Positions 25,095-32,819 of a DNA stretch of 48,248 nucleotides are shown one piece after another. The first letter of the stretch is position 1, and each line of letters begins with the position of its first letter. This DNA is from Candidatus Nitrosopumilus sp. GTDB taxonomy: Archaea; Thermoproteota; Nitrososphaeria; Nitrososphaerales; Nitrosopumilaceae. The stretch covers positions 1 through 48,248 of the forward strand of contig JAOMJV010000007.1 of the NCBI GenBank assembly GCA_028351415.1. Direction: 5' to 3'. Position numbers and translations under genes: made by a program. A model generated the notes under the pieces. That model saw only the letters and a list, made by a program, of their open reading frames with translations. It was not told the origin of the DNA and searched no databases.

Positions 25095-26363
25095 TTGGTA
25101 AATATTCTTGTAATTGGCTCTGGTGGACGAGAGCATGCATTATCATGGAAATTATCTCAAAGTAGCAAGGTTGAAACTGTTTTCACTGCTCCTGGCAATG
25201 GTGGTACTGAAAACAATGTTTCTATCGATATTAATGATTTAGATGGATTAGCTGAATTTGCACAAAAAAATAATTGCTTTACTGTGGTTGGACCTGAAGA
25301 TCCACTGGCTGCTGGAATTGTTGACAAATTCAATAAATTAAATCTCAGAGTTTTTGGACCCTCACAAGCAGCTGCACAACTTGAATCTAGTAAAATCTGG
25401 GCAAAAAATTTCATGAAGAGAAATAATATCCCTACCGCACGATTTGAAATATTTGATGATCCTCAAAAAGCTGAAGACCATGTAAAATCCATTGATTACA
25501 ATGTTGTAGTAAAAGCTGATGGATTAGCTGCTGGAAAAGGAGTAATTGTTTGCAACAATAAGGATGAGGCTATTTCTGCTATACATACAATTTTGGTAAA
25601 AAAAACATTTGGAAATGCTGGCAATAAAATTATTGTTGAAGAGAGAATTGATGGTATCGAGGCTTCTTACATTGCAATATCTGATGGAAATGTGGCCATT
25701 CCCATGGCATCTAGTCAGGACCACAAGAGAATTTTTGATAATGATAAAGGTGCCAATACTGGTGGAATGGGTGCTTACTCTCCAACTCCTGTTATCACTG
25801 ACATATTGGCAAAAAAAATTCAAGAAGAAGTAATTGAAAAAACCATTCATGCCATGAAACATGAAGGAATTTCGTTTAAGGGATTTTTGTATGCTGGAAT
25901 CATGCTTAAAGACGGTGTGCCATATGTTTTAGAATACAATGTTCGCATGGGTGATCCTGAATGTCAACCCATTACAATGAGAATGAATTTTGATTTGTAT
26001 GATTACTTTGTCGCAAGTGTTGACGGTACGTTATCTTCTATGCCTTTACTTTCTTGGAAAGATCAATTTGCTGTGTGTGTTGTTTTAGCATCTAGTGGAT
26101 ATCCTGGTTCATACCCTACAGATGATGAGATTACTGGATTTAATTCTATTTCCAACGAGACTCACGTTTTTCATGCTGGAACCAAGAAATCTGATGGAAG
26201 GATTTTTTCTAATGGTGGACGTGTTTTGGGAGTTACTTCTTTGGGTGATTCTTTGAATTCTGCAATAAGAAATGCTTATTCTGCAACCGAGCAAATTATC
26301 TGGTCTAACAAATACTGTAGAACTGATATTGGCAAAAAGGGATTATCTTATTTTTTAGATTGA
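25095..26363 (+). CDS. purD: phosphoribosylamine-glycine ligase (GAR synthetase)
   Basis: 422 residues, standard length. N-terminal 'ILVIGSGGREHALSWKL' is the PurD signature; the ATP-grasp core has 'VVKADGLAAGKGVIV', 'GPSQAAAQLESSKIWAK' and 'EYNVRMGDPECQPI'. It joins phosphoribosylamine and glycine with ATP, the second step of purine synthesis; purN, acting next, is 2 kb away. The start is TTG (MVNILV), supported by the TATA spacing. Its last 16 bases overlap the convergent cyclo-ligase gene. Confidence 0.96.
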   Translation: MVNILVIGSGGREHALSWKLSQSSKVETVFTAPGNGGTENNVSIDINDLDGLAEFAQKNNCFTVVGPEDPLAAGIVDKFNKLNLRVFGPSQAAAQLESSKIWAKNFMKRNNIPTARFEIFDDPQKAEDHVKSIDYNVVVKADGLAAGKGVIVCNNKDEAISAIHTILVKKTFGNAGNKIIVEERIDGIEASYIAISDGNVAIPMASSQDHKRIFDNDKGANTGGMGAYSPTPVITDILAKKIQEEVIEKTIHAMKHEGISFKGFLYAGIMLKDGVPYVLEYNVRMGDPECQPITMRMNFDLYDYFVASVDGTLSSMPLLSWKDQFAVCVVLASSGYPGSYPTDDEITGFNSISNETHVFHAGTKKSDGRIFSNGGRVLGVTSLGDSLNSAIRNAYSATEQIIWSNKYCRTDIGKKGLSYFLD

Positions 26364-26911
26364 AACATTCTATCTTCAGTTATGATCCAGTCTATGCTTA
26401 TGTCGTGTTCTGATTTTGGAATATTTTTTATAATTTGTTTTTCTAATGTTAATGAAATTGTCAACGAATCTTTTTTTTCTAAAAATTTATCATAAAATCC
26501 ATGACCATATCCTAGTCTAACTCCTGAAGGTGATATTCCTACAGTTGGAACCACTATGATGTCTAAATAATTATCCACTTTACAATCTTCTTTAGGCTCC
26601 ATGATGTCAAAATTGCCCATTTCTAGGCTTGAAAAATCTTTAATTTTTCTAAACTCCATATTTTCACCTGTGACTTTAGGCAAAAACACTTCTTTTCCTT
26701 TACTGATTAATTCTTGAATTATGTCTTGAGTTAGAATTTCACTTCCTATTGGATAGTATAGTCCTATTTTTTTGGCATCTTTGAATGCATACACTTTGTT
26801 TATTCTTTTTTGTATTTTTTTACTTGCAATTTTTAATAAATCAAAAGACGTGTTGTCCCTTCTTTCTAAAAGAAGTTCCCTTAAGGCGTTTTTTTTACTG
26901 TTATCTTCCAA
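26348..26911 (-). CDS. 5-formyltetrahydrofolate cyclo-ligase family protein
   Basis: 187 residues. The family's ATP/substrate motif appears as 'GVRLGYGHGFYDKFL' (usual form GYGxGYYDRFL), preceded by 'DIIVVPTVGISPSG'; 'IGLYYPIGSEI' and 'EVFLPKV' match the front half. The enzyme makes 5,10-methenyl-folate (or -pterin) from the 5-formyl compound. The start is a TTG that lies inside the end of folD (11-base overlap), so it is coupled to folD translation, fitting a shared C1 pathway. Whether the carrier is folate or methanopterin is not visible. Confidence 0.88.
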   Translation of the reverse strand: MEDNSKKNALRELLLERRDNTSFDLLKIASKKIQKRINKVYAFKDAKKIGLYYPIGSEILTQDIIQELISKGKEVFLPKVTGENMEFRKIKDFSSLEMGNFDIMEPKEDCKVDNYLDIIVVPTVGISPSGVRLGYGHGFYDKFLEKKDSLTISLTLEKQIIKNIPKSEHDISIDWIITEDRMFQSKK

Positions 26912-27764
26912 TTTGAATTCCTAGTGATGTTGCAGTAATTGTATTTTTTAATAACATTGCAACTGTCATTGGTCCTACTCCTCCCGGAACTGGTGTGACA
27001 AAAGATGCTTTTTCAATAATTTTTTCATAATCACAATCTCCTACCAATTTATCTTCGAATCTTGATATTGCAACATCAATCACAATTGATCCTTCTTTGA
27101 TCATCTCCGGAGTTAGAATGAATTTTGTTCTATCTCCTACTGCAGTTATGATGATATCTGCTGATTTACAAAATTTTTCAATATCTTTTGTTCTTGAATG
27201 ACATGTTATCACAGTTGCATTTTTTTCTAATAATAAGTGATAGAGTGGTTTACCTACAAGGTTGCTTCTATTGATTAGTACTATGTTTTTACCTTCCAAG
27301 TTTATGTTGTGATAATCAAACATTTCCATAACCCCTGATGGTGTACATGCAACAAGAACTGCTTTTTTCACTGACAATAACCCTGAATTATGTGGCGTGA
27401 GTCCATCTACATCCTTTATTGGTGATATTCGTGATGTAACTGCAAATTCATTCAAATGTTTTGGTAATGGTAATTGAACTAAAATTCCGTGTACTGATAC
27501 ATCTGCATTTAATTCATCTATGATATTGTTAAGTTCCTGTTGAGTTACACTCTCATCTAGTTTGTGGTCTTTAGTAATTATGCCAACTTCTTCACATGCT
27601 TTGTGTTTATTTTTTACATATGTTGCAGAAGCTGGATTATTTCCAATTAACACTGTGGCTAGACATGGATTAATTCCTTCTATTTTTAACTCAGATGCTG
27701 CTTTTTTGACTCTATCTTTGACTGTTTGAGCAATTATTTTTCCATCTATTTTAATTCCAGTCAT
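26901..27764 (-). CDS. folD: bifunctional methylene-THF dehydrogenase/methenyl-THF cyclohydrolase
   Basis: 287 residues, normal FolD length. Catalytic Tyr49 and Lys53 lie in 'ATYVKNKHKACEEVGI'; 'GILVQLPLP' and 'KDVDGLTPHNSG' are family signatures, the Rossmann part has 'INRSNLVGKPLYHLL', and 'VTPVPGGVGPMTVAML' is at the C-terminus. It interconverts methylene-, methenyl- and formyl-tetrahydrofolate, supplying formyl groups for PurN. ATG start (MTGIKIDGKII). It is the first gene of a two-gene unit with the cyclo-ligase. Confidence 0.96.
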   Translation of the reverse strand: MTGIKIDGKIIAQTVKDRVKKAASELKIEGINPCLATVLIGNNPASATYVKNKHKACEEVGIITKDHKLDESVTQQELNNIIDELNADVSVHGILVQLPLPKHLNEFAVTSRISPIKDVDGLTPHNSGLLSVKKAVLVACTPSGVMEMFDYHNINLEGKNIVLINRSNLVGKPLYHLLLEKNATVITCHSRTKDIEKFCKSADIIITAVGDRTKFILTPEMIKEGSIVIDVAISRFEDKLVGDCDYEKIIEKASFVTPVPGGVGPMTVAMLLKNTITATSLGIQIGR

Positions 27765-27856
27765 GATAATTTCATAATTTGTTGATATTTAATTCTTGGA
27801 AATCATTGTCGAGAATTTGAGAAAGTAAATTAAATGGGTTCCTTCTACCTTTCTGT

Positions 27857-28141
27857 ATGTTTGTAATGATGGCAGATGTACAACTCAAAGATGGTGCGGA
27901 AGATGATTTTAAAACTTTGTTTTCAGAATCAAATAAGATTTTGTCCTCTTTCTCTGGATTTGTATCTAGACGATTTCTAAAATCCATTGATGGAACTTAC
28001 CGAATAATTGTCGAACATGAAACTAAAGAAACTTTTATGACTATGATTCAAAGTCCGGAACATCAGGAATTTCATCCAAAATTACATTCTTTTATGAGTG
28101 CAGAGCCTGTAAAAAAATTATTCACTGTCTCTTCTGAATAA
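27857..28141 (+). CDS. antibiotic-biosynthesis-monooxygenase (ABM) domain protein, 94 aa
   Basis: The protein is one dimeric alpha/beta-barrel ABM domain: 'FVMMADVQLKDGAEDDF' opens the sheet, 'SGFVSRRFLKSIDGTYRIIVEHETKE' is the core, and 'HQEFHPKLHSFM' the terminal His-containing helix. Members act as small cofactorless or haem-binding monooxygenases or as ligand-binding proteins. ATG start. The following cupin starts one base after its stop, so they form an operon and may act on the same compound. The opposite strand is open too, but its translation looks random. Confidence 0.85.
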   Translation: MFVMMADVQLKDGAEDDFKTLFSESNKILSSFSGFVSRRFLKSIDGTYRIIVEHETKETFMTMIQSPEHQEFHPKLHSFMSAEPVKKLFTVSSE

Positions 28142-28142
28142 A

Positions 28143-28464
28143 TTGAAACTTGAATTTAATTTAAAAGATAATTTAGAAAAAATCCAAAAAAGTAATTCCT
28201 ATTTTCATACTTTCATCAACAAGGACCGTCTTGCTGCAGGTGTTTTGATATTGAAACCTGGCGAGGAAGATACACAAGAACCTCACGAAAGTGATGAAGT
28301 ATATTTTGTACTTTCTGGAAACGGATGCCTTAAAATTAAAAATAAAAATTATGCCGTTTCAAAAGACAAGTTATTTTTTGTTGCAAAAGGAACTCCCCAT
28401 TTTTTTTCATAGTAATACTAAGGCTCTCAAAGTTTTGTATTTTTTTGGCGGTTCTGATTCTTAA
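28143..28464 (+). CDS. cupin-domain protein, carrying a one-base frameshift near the end
   Basis: The TTG start follows the ABM gene's stop by one base. The product has a single cupin barrel: motif 1 'PHESDEVYFVLSGNG' and motif 2 'GTPHFF'. In the sequence as given the frame stops at 28412 (89 residues). Reading one base fewer in the T8 run at 28399-28406 restores the usual ending 'PHFFHSNTKALKVLYFFGG' with a stop at 28462-28464, about 106 residues. Either one T is extra in the read or the gene is truncated or slips there. The metal ligands before the shift (H/E) are intact. Confidence 0.8.
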
Positions 28465-29078
28465 GAGATATGTGTTTTTCTTCCTGAAACTTTAATTTTT
28501 TTTCTAGCAAACAGATTAACTGCCTCTGGATAAATCCTGTGCTCTTCTTTTAAGATTTTCTTTGACAGTGATTTTTCTGTATCATTTTCTTTGATTTCTA
28601 CAACTGCCTGAATTATGACTGGACCTGTATCCATACCTGAATCTACAAAATGTACTGTACACCCTGAATATTTTGCTCCATAATCTAGTGCTTGTTTTTG
28701 TGAGTCTAACCCTGGAAATGATGGCAGCAATGCTGGATGCATGTTTATTATTTTATTTTTATATTTTTTTACAAATTCGGGACTAATGATTCTCATAAAT
28801 CCTGCAAGACACACAAGTCCGTTTTTTGGGGTGACGCCATATTTTACAAGTGTACTTATAATTTTTTTATCGTATTCTGTTCTATTACCTTTAAAATTTT
28901 TACTTTCAATTACTTCGATGCTGACTCCTAGTTTTTTTGCTATTATCAGACCTTTAGCATCTGATTTATTTGAAATAACAACTGCTGGATTTATCGGAAT
29001 TTTTTTCTTTTTAATTGATTTTAGAATGGACTCCATATTACTTCCACGTCCTGAGATTAAAATTCCGAGATTTAGCAA
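28461..29078 (-). CDS. purN: phosphoribosylglycinamide formyltransferase (GAR transformylase)
   Basis: 205 residues, normal length. N-terminal 'LGILISGRGSNMESIL' binds the phosphate; 'AGFMRIISPEFV', 'INMHPALLPSFPG' (catalytic His) and 'GCTVHFVDSGMDTGPVI' (catalytic Asp) are all present. It transfers a formyl group from 10-formyl-THF to GAR, the step after PurD. The start is TTG; an in-frame TAG immediately before it excludes any earlier start. Its last four bases overlap the restored end of the cupin gene, convergently. Confidence 0.96.
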   Translation of the reverse strand: MLNLGILISGRGSNMESILKSIKKKKIPINPAVVISNKSDAKGLIIAKKLGVSIEVIESKNFKGNRTEYDKKIISTLVKYGVTPKNGLVCLAGFMRIISPEFVKKYKNKIINMHPALLPSFPGLDSQKQALDYGAKYSGCTVHFVDSGMDTGPVIIQAVVEIKENDTEKSLSKKILKEEHRIYPEAVNLFARKKIKVSGRKTHIS

Positions 29079-29136
29079 CTAGTCAATACTAAATCAAACC
29101 TGCAATTTATATCAAATCTATTATTTTTTATTTTTA

Positions 29137-30114
29137 TTGCCTAGTAAAGTTAGGATGACAAAAAATGGAATCCTATGTGAGGTCAACGAAAAACATGTTT
29201 ACTTAGATCCTAAAAAAACCGATTCAACTGCAATTAACTTTGTTTCTCATGCTCACTCTGATCACTTACCTTCAAAAAATGGCGGTACTATTTTATCTTC
29301 ACTTGAAACTAGTGCAATATCTGATCTTCGTGGATTTACAATGGAGAATCACATTGAATCTCTTGATGGTTTTTCACTAATTAACAGCGGACATGTTTTA
29401 GGCTCTAAGGGGTTACTATTTGATGATATTTTCTATACTGGTGACATTTGTACCCGCGATAGAGGCTTTTTAAAAGCTGCAAAAATTCCTTCATGCAAAA
29501 CACTCATCACTGAGTGTACTTTTGGTTTACCTGAATTCAAATTTCCTACAATGGGTGAGATTCAAAATTATGTGAATCAATTAATATCTGATCTTTATTC
29601 CAAGGGTGTACCTGTAATTTTGATGGGTTATCAGCTTGGAAAGGCTCAAACAATTACTCAATTATTTGGTCATTGGGATCCGCTATATCTCCATGATTCA
29701 ATAAAAGAAATGAATACACTTCATCAAAAATTTGACATACCTCTTAAGGATTGTATTGGACATTCTGAAGCTCAAAAAAATGGATTACTGGATAAAAAAC
29801 CCTGGGTCATGATTACTCCTGTTTTATCTGCAAAAAATGAATTTCTTCAAGAAATGAAATCAAAATATGGTGCAGTAACAATTGGTTTTAGTGGATGGGC
29901 ACAATCTACAAAATTTTCTTTTGGACGACGTGCTGATTACTCTGTTACAATGAGTGATCATTGTGATTTTAATGAACTAGTTGATATGGTGGTACAATCC
30001 GGTGCAGAACAAGTTTTTACTATCCATGGTTTTGTTGATGAATTTGCATCACATTTGAATAAAATAGGAATTGCTGCTCAACCTTTAATTAAAAATTCTT
30101 TAGATTCTTACTGA
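29137..30114 (+). CDS. beta-lactamase-fold RNA/DNA exonuclease (CPSF/YSH1-like)
   Basis: 325 residues (319 if it starts at the ATG of MTKNGILCEVN at 29155; the TTG at 29137 is the longest option). The zinc motif 'HAHSDHL' is near residues 37-43, with 'LINSGHVLGSKGL' and 'TGDICTRDRGF' (further metal ligands) and the C-terminal 'SDHCDFNELVDMV' and 'TIHGFVDEFASHL' of the beta-CASP/mRNA 3'-end processing group. It probably cleaves or trims RNA, or acts in DNA repair like the related exonuclease family. A TATATC-type box lies about 28 bases upstream. Confidence 0.85.
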   Translation: MPSKVRMTKNGILCEVNEKHVYLDPKKTDSTAINFVSHAHSDHLPSKNGGTILSSLETSAISDLRGFTMENHIESLDGFSLINSGHVLGSKGLLFDDIFYTGDICTRDRGFLKAAKIPSCKTLITECTFGLPEFKFPTMGEIQNYVNQLISDLYSKGVPVILMGYQLGKAQTITQLFGHWDPLYLHDSIKEMNTLHQKFDIPLKDCIGHSEAQKNGLLDKKPWVMITPVLSAKNEFLQEMKSKYGAVTIGFSGWAQSTKFSFGRRADYSVTMSDHCDFNELVDMVVQSGAEQVFTIHGFVDEFASHLNKIGIAAQPLIKNSLDSY

Positions 30115-30160
30115 TTTCTATATCTCAATACGGCAAATTATTTGATGAAGAAATTAAATG

Positions 30161-30253
30161 GCGGAGCCCTCTAAACTGCAGAACATTAAGAGATTTCCTC
30201 TTGTGGTCAAGCGTCAAACGCTTGGTTGCCTTTTTCGTTCTGCGGGGCTACGC
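30161..30253 (+). ncRNA. candidate structured RNA with a three-way junction
   Basis: A GC-rich island just after the exonuclease gene. Helices that can be drawn: P1 30161-30169/30245-30253 (GCG plus AGCCC, one mismatch), P2 30178-30184/30237-30243 (GCAGAAC), P3 30188-30192/30198-30202 (AAGAG, five-base loop) and P4 30208-30214/30218-30224 (CAAGCGT, loop CAA). A 7-bp AT hairpin with T6 follows at 30261-30283. It is not a tRNA, 5S or recognisable SRP or RNase P RNA. The strand is inferred from the following T-rich end. It could be a stand-alone RNA or a 3'-UTR element. Confidence 0.55.
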
Positions 30254-30260
30254 GGGTTAT

Positions 30261-30283
30261 TTGTTAGATTTTTTAACTAACAA
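30261..30283 (+). terminator. AT-rich stem with T-run after the structured RNA
   Basis: TTGTTAG (30261-30267) pairs with CTAACAA (30277-30283) around a nine-base loop containing six T. Archaeal termination relies mainly on T-runs, so this is a plausible end for the upstream RNA or for the exonuclease transcript. Confidence 0.4.
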
Positions 30284-30395
30284 TGTATTATTCATTAAGA
30301 TATACAACTATTTAATATTTTTATGAAATTTTTATAATTAATTTCCTTTTTTATTATAATTCTATTCATTACTTATTAAAAATAGTAATTTTATT

Positions 30396-30539
30396 CTAAT
30401 CTGTATTTGATTTTTTTCCTCTTTTCTTTACTTGCTGTTCTTTTTTGTATTTTCTAATTCGTTGATTTTGTTCTGCAGCCTTTTGTCCCTTCTGCTTCCT
30501 TCCTTCTTTCTTCCCTTCTGATTTATTCTTGAATCCCAT
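30396..30539 (-). CDS. 47-residue highly basic protein
   Basis: ATG start (MGFKNKSEGKKEGRKQKGQK), 48 codons including the stop. About 20 of 47 residues are Lys or Arg, with 'IRKYKKEQQVKKRGKKSNTD' at the end and no hydrophobic core, so it is probably disordered and nucleic-acid-binding, as for small ribosome-associated proteins. It lies in the 476-base gap 30115-30590, between the candidate RNA and the Cys-rich cluster. Confidence 0.6.
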   Translation of the reverse strand: MGFKNKSEGKKEGRKQKGQKAAEQNQRIRKYKKEQQVKKRGKKSNTD

Positions 30540-30590
30540 ATCAAAAACTATGTGATTTGATTATGATAAAAATTTTGATATGTGGATGAT

Positions 30591-30827
30591 TCATTTAGCA
30601 AACTGGTTACATTTACAATCTACTACTAGACATATCTCGCTATTTCTAATGTGATTGTGAGTAAAATGCCTACATAATTTATTTTTACAAATTCTTTTCT
30701 GTGTTTCTTTTCTTACTATCGTTTGAGCAATAAAATTCGCTTTCTCTTTTGAATATGATTTTTTGTCAATGTAGAAATGAACTATTCCATTATATAGTAA
30801 ATTATGATTGAATTGTTTTTCAAGCAA
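30591..30827 (-). CDS. small Cys/His-rich protein, 78 aa
   Basis: Probable zinc protein: C47, C52, C66, C71 and C73 together with H54, H57 and H59 ('CKNKLCRHFTHNHI', 'CLVVDCKCNQF'). The N-terminal half is a basic amphipathic stretch 'KKSYSKEKANFIAQTIVRK'. The frame begins at a TTG that directly follows the TAA of a 31-residue upstream mini-ORF (TAA|TTG), the same junction seen at the oxygenase pair. No ATG is available in the front. Family not recognised. Confidence 0.6.
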   Translation of the reverse strand: MLEKQFNHNLLYNGIVHFYIDKKSYSKEKANFIAQTIVRKETQKRICKNKLCRHFTHNHIRNSEICLVVDCKCNQFAK

Positions 30828-30923
30828 TTAATCTCTCATGTTGCCTCTTCTCATATTTTTTATTTTATGATCGTCGCAACCACAATTTTTTTCTACACAC
30901 AATTCTTGTTCTAATATTCGCAT
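30828..30923 (-). CDS. 31-residue Cys-rich mini-ORF
   Basis: From the ATG the product is MRILEQELCVEKNCGCDDH, then a basic tail KIKNMRRGNMRD; a TTG at 30938 would add five residues. Three cysteines and a His within 11 residues make a small metal site. Its stop codon abuts the TTG start of the next gene, which supports both starts. Very short, so confidence is moderate. Confidence 0.45.
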   Translation of the reverse strand: MRILEQELCVEKNCGCDDHKIKNMRRGNMRD

Positions 30924-31054
30924 ATACTCTATTTGCAATTCTGATATTTCATGTTCTCGATACTTTTACTTCTCAAATGTTTGTTTTTTTATCTTATTTT
31001 AAAAATAATTAAAATAATGATAATGTTTTTTAAAAAAAACATTCTATCTAAATT

Positions 31055-31351
31055 ATGGGGTTTTTATCTAATTTTCGTAATGATTTAAAAAATGCAAAGA
31101 GAAACAAGGCTTCCAATATTAATGGAAAAAATCTTAAAGAATTACTTACAAAATTCAAAGATGAACGCGATAGAATAGAATCCGAAACAGGGGTTAGGCC
31201 TCAAATTGATGATACCACTCAAATGTTCATGCAAAAAATCCTGAATGTTTGGATTTCAGAAGGAAAGGAAATTGACGAGGAGAAATTTTGGTCTGAAGTT
31301 GATTATAACAAACAATTTACTCATTCAGTAGAATATTATGAACGACGTTAA
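31055..31351 (+). CDS. hypothetical protein, 98 aa
   Basis: ATG start (MGFLSNFRNDLKNAKRNKA). A basic N-terminal helix is followed by an acidic helical region 'KELLTKFKDERDRIESETG' and 'TTQMFMQKILNVWISEGKEI', ending in 'YNKQFTHSVEYYERR'. No cysteines, no membrane span. Upstream is a long poly-A/T promoter region. Not recognised; possibly co-transcribed with the 35-residue Cys-rich ORF that follows. Confidence 0.65.
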   Translation: MGFLSNFRNDLKNAKRNKASNINGKNLKELLTKFKDERDRIESETGVRPQIDDTTQMFMQKILNVWISEGKEIDEEKFWSEVDYNKQFTHSVEYYERR

Positions 31352-31377
31352 CAATTTTAATTCCAGGGTTGATTTGA

Positions 31378-31485
31378 TTGGATAAGGAAAGATTACGAGT
31401 AAAAAGTGGTAGAAGTAAAGGTTGTAGGGATTGTATTGCCCATAGATGTATTCCTAACAGCTGCAAATGTGATTGTCATTGCTAA
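31378..31485 (+). CDS. 35-residue metallothionein-like Cys-rich peptide
   Basis: Starts at a TTG 26 bases after the stop of the 98-residue gene. After a basic head (MDKERLRVKSGRSK) comes 'GCRDCIAHRCIPNSCKCDC' and a final HC: seven cysteines and two histidines in about 20 residues, spacing C-x2-C-x4-C-x4-C-x-C-x-C-x-C. That density is far above chance and fits a metal-binding peptide. It ends just before the convergent glycerate kinase gene. Confidence 0.6.
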   Translation: MDKERLRVKSGRSKGCRDCIAHRCIPNSCKCDCHC

Positions 31486-31490
31486 TAATT

Positions 31491-32768
31491 TTATTTTAAA
31501 ATTATGCCTATATCCATTAGATTCATGTGTGTGAAATCTGTTTTGATGTTTGCTTTTTGTTTTTGAAAGAATCTTGCTGAATCATTATTTTTTAAAAATT
31601 CTTTCATAATATTTAGATCCACTTTGATATTTTCTATGATTGCACCTGCAAAATTAGAATTTCCATCAACTCCATCTGTCCCCATTGATGCAATTGTTAT
31701 TTTTTTTAATTTTTGAGTATTTTTTAAAAGTCTTAATACTAATTCTTGATTTCTTCCCCCCTGCCCTTTACCTGATACTCTAACTGTTGGCTCTCCTCCT
31801 AAAATTAAACACGTATTTTCTTCTTCTGATATATTTTCTAGAATTTTTTTAACTGTATCTTTTATTTCCCCAAAAATTTGCATTTTGATAACTTTGTATC
31901 CTTTAGTTTTGGCTGTTGCTTCCATTGCTTTTAGACAATTATTATTATTTGCAATAATGTAATTTTCAATTTTGGCTATTTTTGGAGTTTCTGTTTTTTG
32001 GTTGTGTAATCCATTACCTAAAATCTGTAAAACCTCAATTGGTATTCTTGTTTTTAATCTGTATTTTTCTATTATGTCCATTGCATTTTGATACGTTGTA
32101 TCATCCATGTATGTTGTACCTGATGCAATTGATGATAGATCATCCTTTTCAACATCTGACATTATCAAACCAATCCCATCGCATTTCATATTCTCTACCA
32201 GTTTACCTCCTTTGATTTTTGATAGGTGTTTTCTAACACAGTTGAATTCTTGAATTGTTGCCCCTGACTTTAGTAGTATGTCTGTAACGTGAACTTTATC
32301 GCTAAGTGTAATTTCATCTGGCATTGCAAGTAATGATGATCCTCCGCCTGAAACAAGGAAAATAATTAATTCTCTGCTTTTTCTATTTTGTACAAATTTT
32401 ATTACTTCTTTTGCTGCTTTTACACTTGTTTTATCTGGCTTTGGATGTCCTGAGTTGAAAATTTGGAATTTTTTACTTTTGATTTTTGCTTTTGTTCCTT
32501 TTGGAATAACAATTATTCCACTTTTTATTGAAATTATTGAATTAATTGCCCTGGTCATGGAATCCCCTGCCTTTCCAAATGCTACTGTGTGTATGCTGGC
32601 GTATTTTTCAATGTTGAATATTCTTCCATTTATTTTAATTTCATTTGGTGTGACATAATTTGATATGATATTCTCTGGATTTGCTGCTTGAAGACCTGAT
32701 TCTAAAATTTCTAAACAATCTTTTTTCTTTTTTGTATTTGCCAATTCCTCAAAATTTTGAATTATCAT
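31491..32768 (-). CDS. glycerate 2-kinase (GckA/MOFRL family)
   Basis: 425 residues from the ATG of MIIQNFEELANTKKK; an earlier Met at 32825 would run across the divergent promoter and is rejected. 'VAFGKAGDSMTRAI', 'IFNSGHPKPDKTSVKAA' and 'FLVSGGGSSLLAMP' are the N-terminal family signatures; 'LILGGEPTVRVSGKGQGGRNQELVL' and 'ASMGTDGVDGNSNFAGAI' are the MOFRL C-terminal ones. It phosphorylates glycerate to 2-phosphoglycerate, feeding lower glycolysis/gluconeogenesis. It diverges from the dehydrogenase at 32820, with 51 bases between starts that hold a palindrome. Confidence 0.93.
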   Translation of the reverse strand: MIIQNFEELANTKKKKDCLEILESGLQAANPENIISNYVTPNEIKINGRIFNIEKYASIHTVAFGKAGDSMTRAINSIISIKSGIIVIPKGTKAKIKSKKFQIFNSGHPKPDKTSVKAAKEVIKFVQNRKSRELIIFLVSGGGSSLLAMPDEITLSDKVHVTDILLKSGATIQEFNCVRKHLSKIKGGKLVENMKCDGIGLIMSDVEKDDLSSIASGTTYMDDTTYQNAMDIIEKYRLKTRIPIEVLQILGNGLHNQKTETPKIAKIENYIIANNNNCLKAMEATAKTKGYKVIKMQIFGEIKDTVKKILENISEEENTCLILGGEPTVRVSGKGQGGRNQELVLRLLKNTQKLKKITIASMGTDGVDGNSNFAGAIIENIKVDLNIMKEFLKNNDSARFFQKQKANIKTDFTHMNLMDIGIILK

Positions 32769-32788
32769 GTGATTTACTTCTGTGTAAG

Positions 32789-32797
32789 ATATAATAA
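32789..32797 (+). promoter_or_regulatory. TATA box of the iron-family dehydrogenase
   Basis: ATATAATAA lies about 28 bases before the ATG of the dehydrogenase, so its mRNA should be essentially leaderless. The box abuts the palindrome at 32796-32818. Confidence 0.5.
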
Positions 32798-32818
32798 ACA
32801 AACCAATGATGTTTGTTT
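32796..32818. promoter_or_regulatory. 8-bp inverted repeat between divergent glycerate kinase and dehydrogenase genes
   Basis: AAACAAAC (32796-32803) and GTTTGTTT (32811-32818) are perfect inverted copies separated by seven bases. The element overlaps the end of the TATA box and the expected transcription start of the dehydrogenase, the usual place for a repressor operator in archaea. Confidence 0.45.
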
Positions 32819-32819
32819 T

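Noticed and set aside
27772-27987. 71-codon minus-strand frame before folD
   Set aside because: It is the shadow of the ABM-domain gene on the plus strand, which has a recognisable fold.
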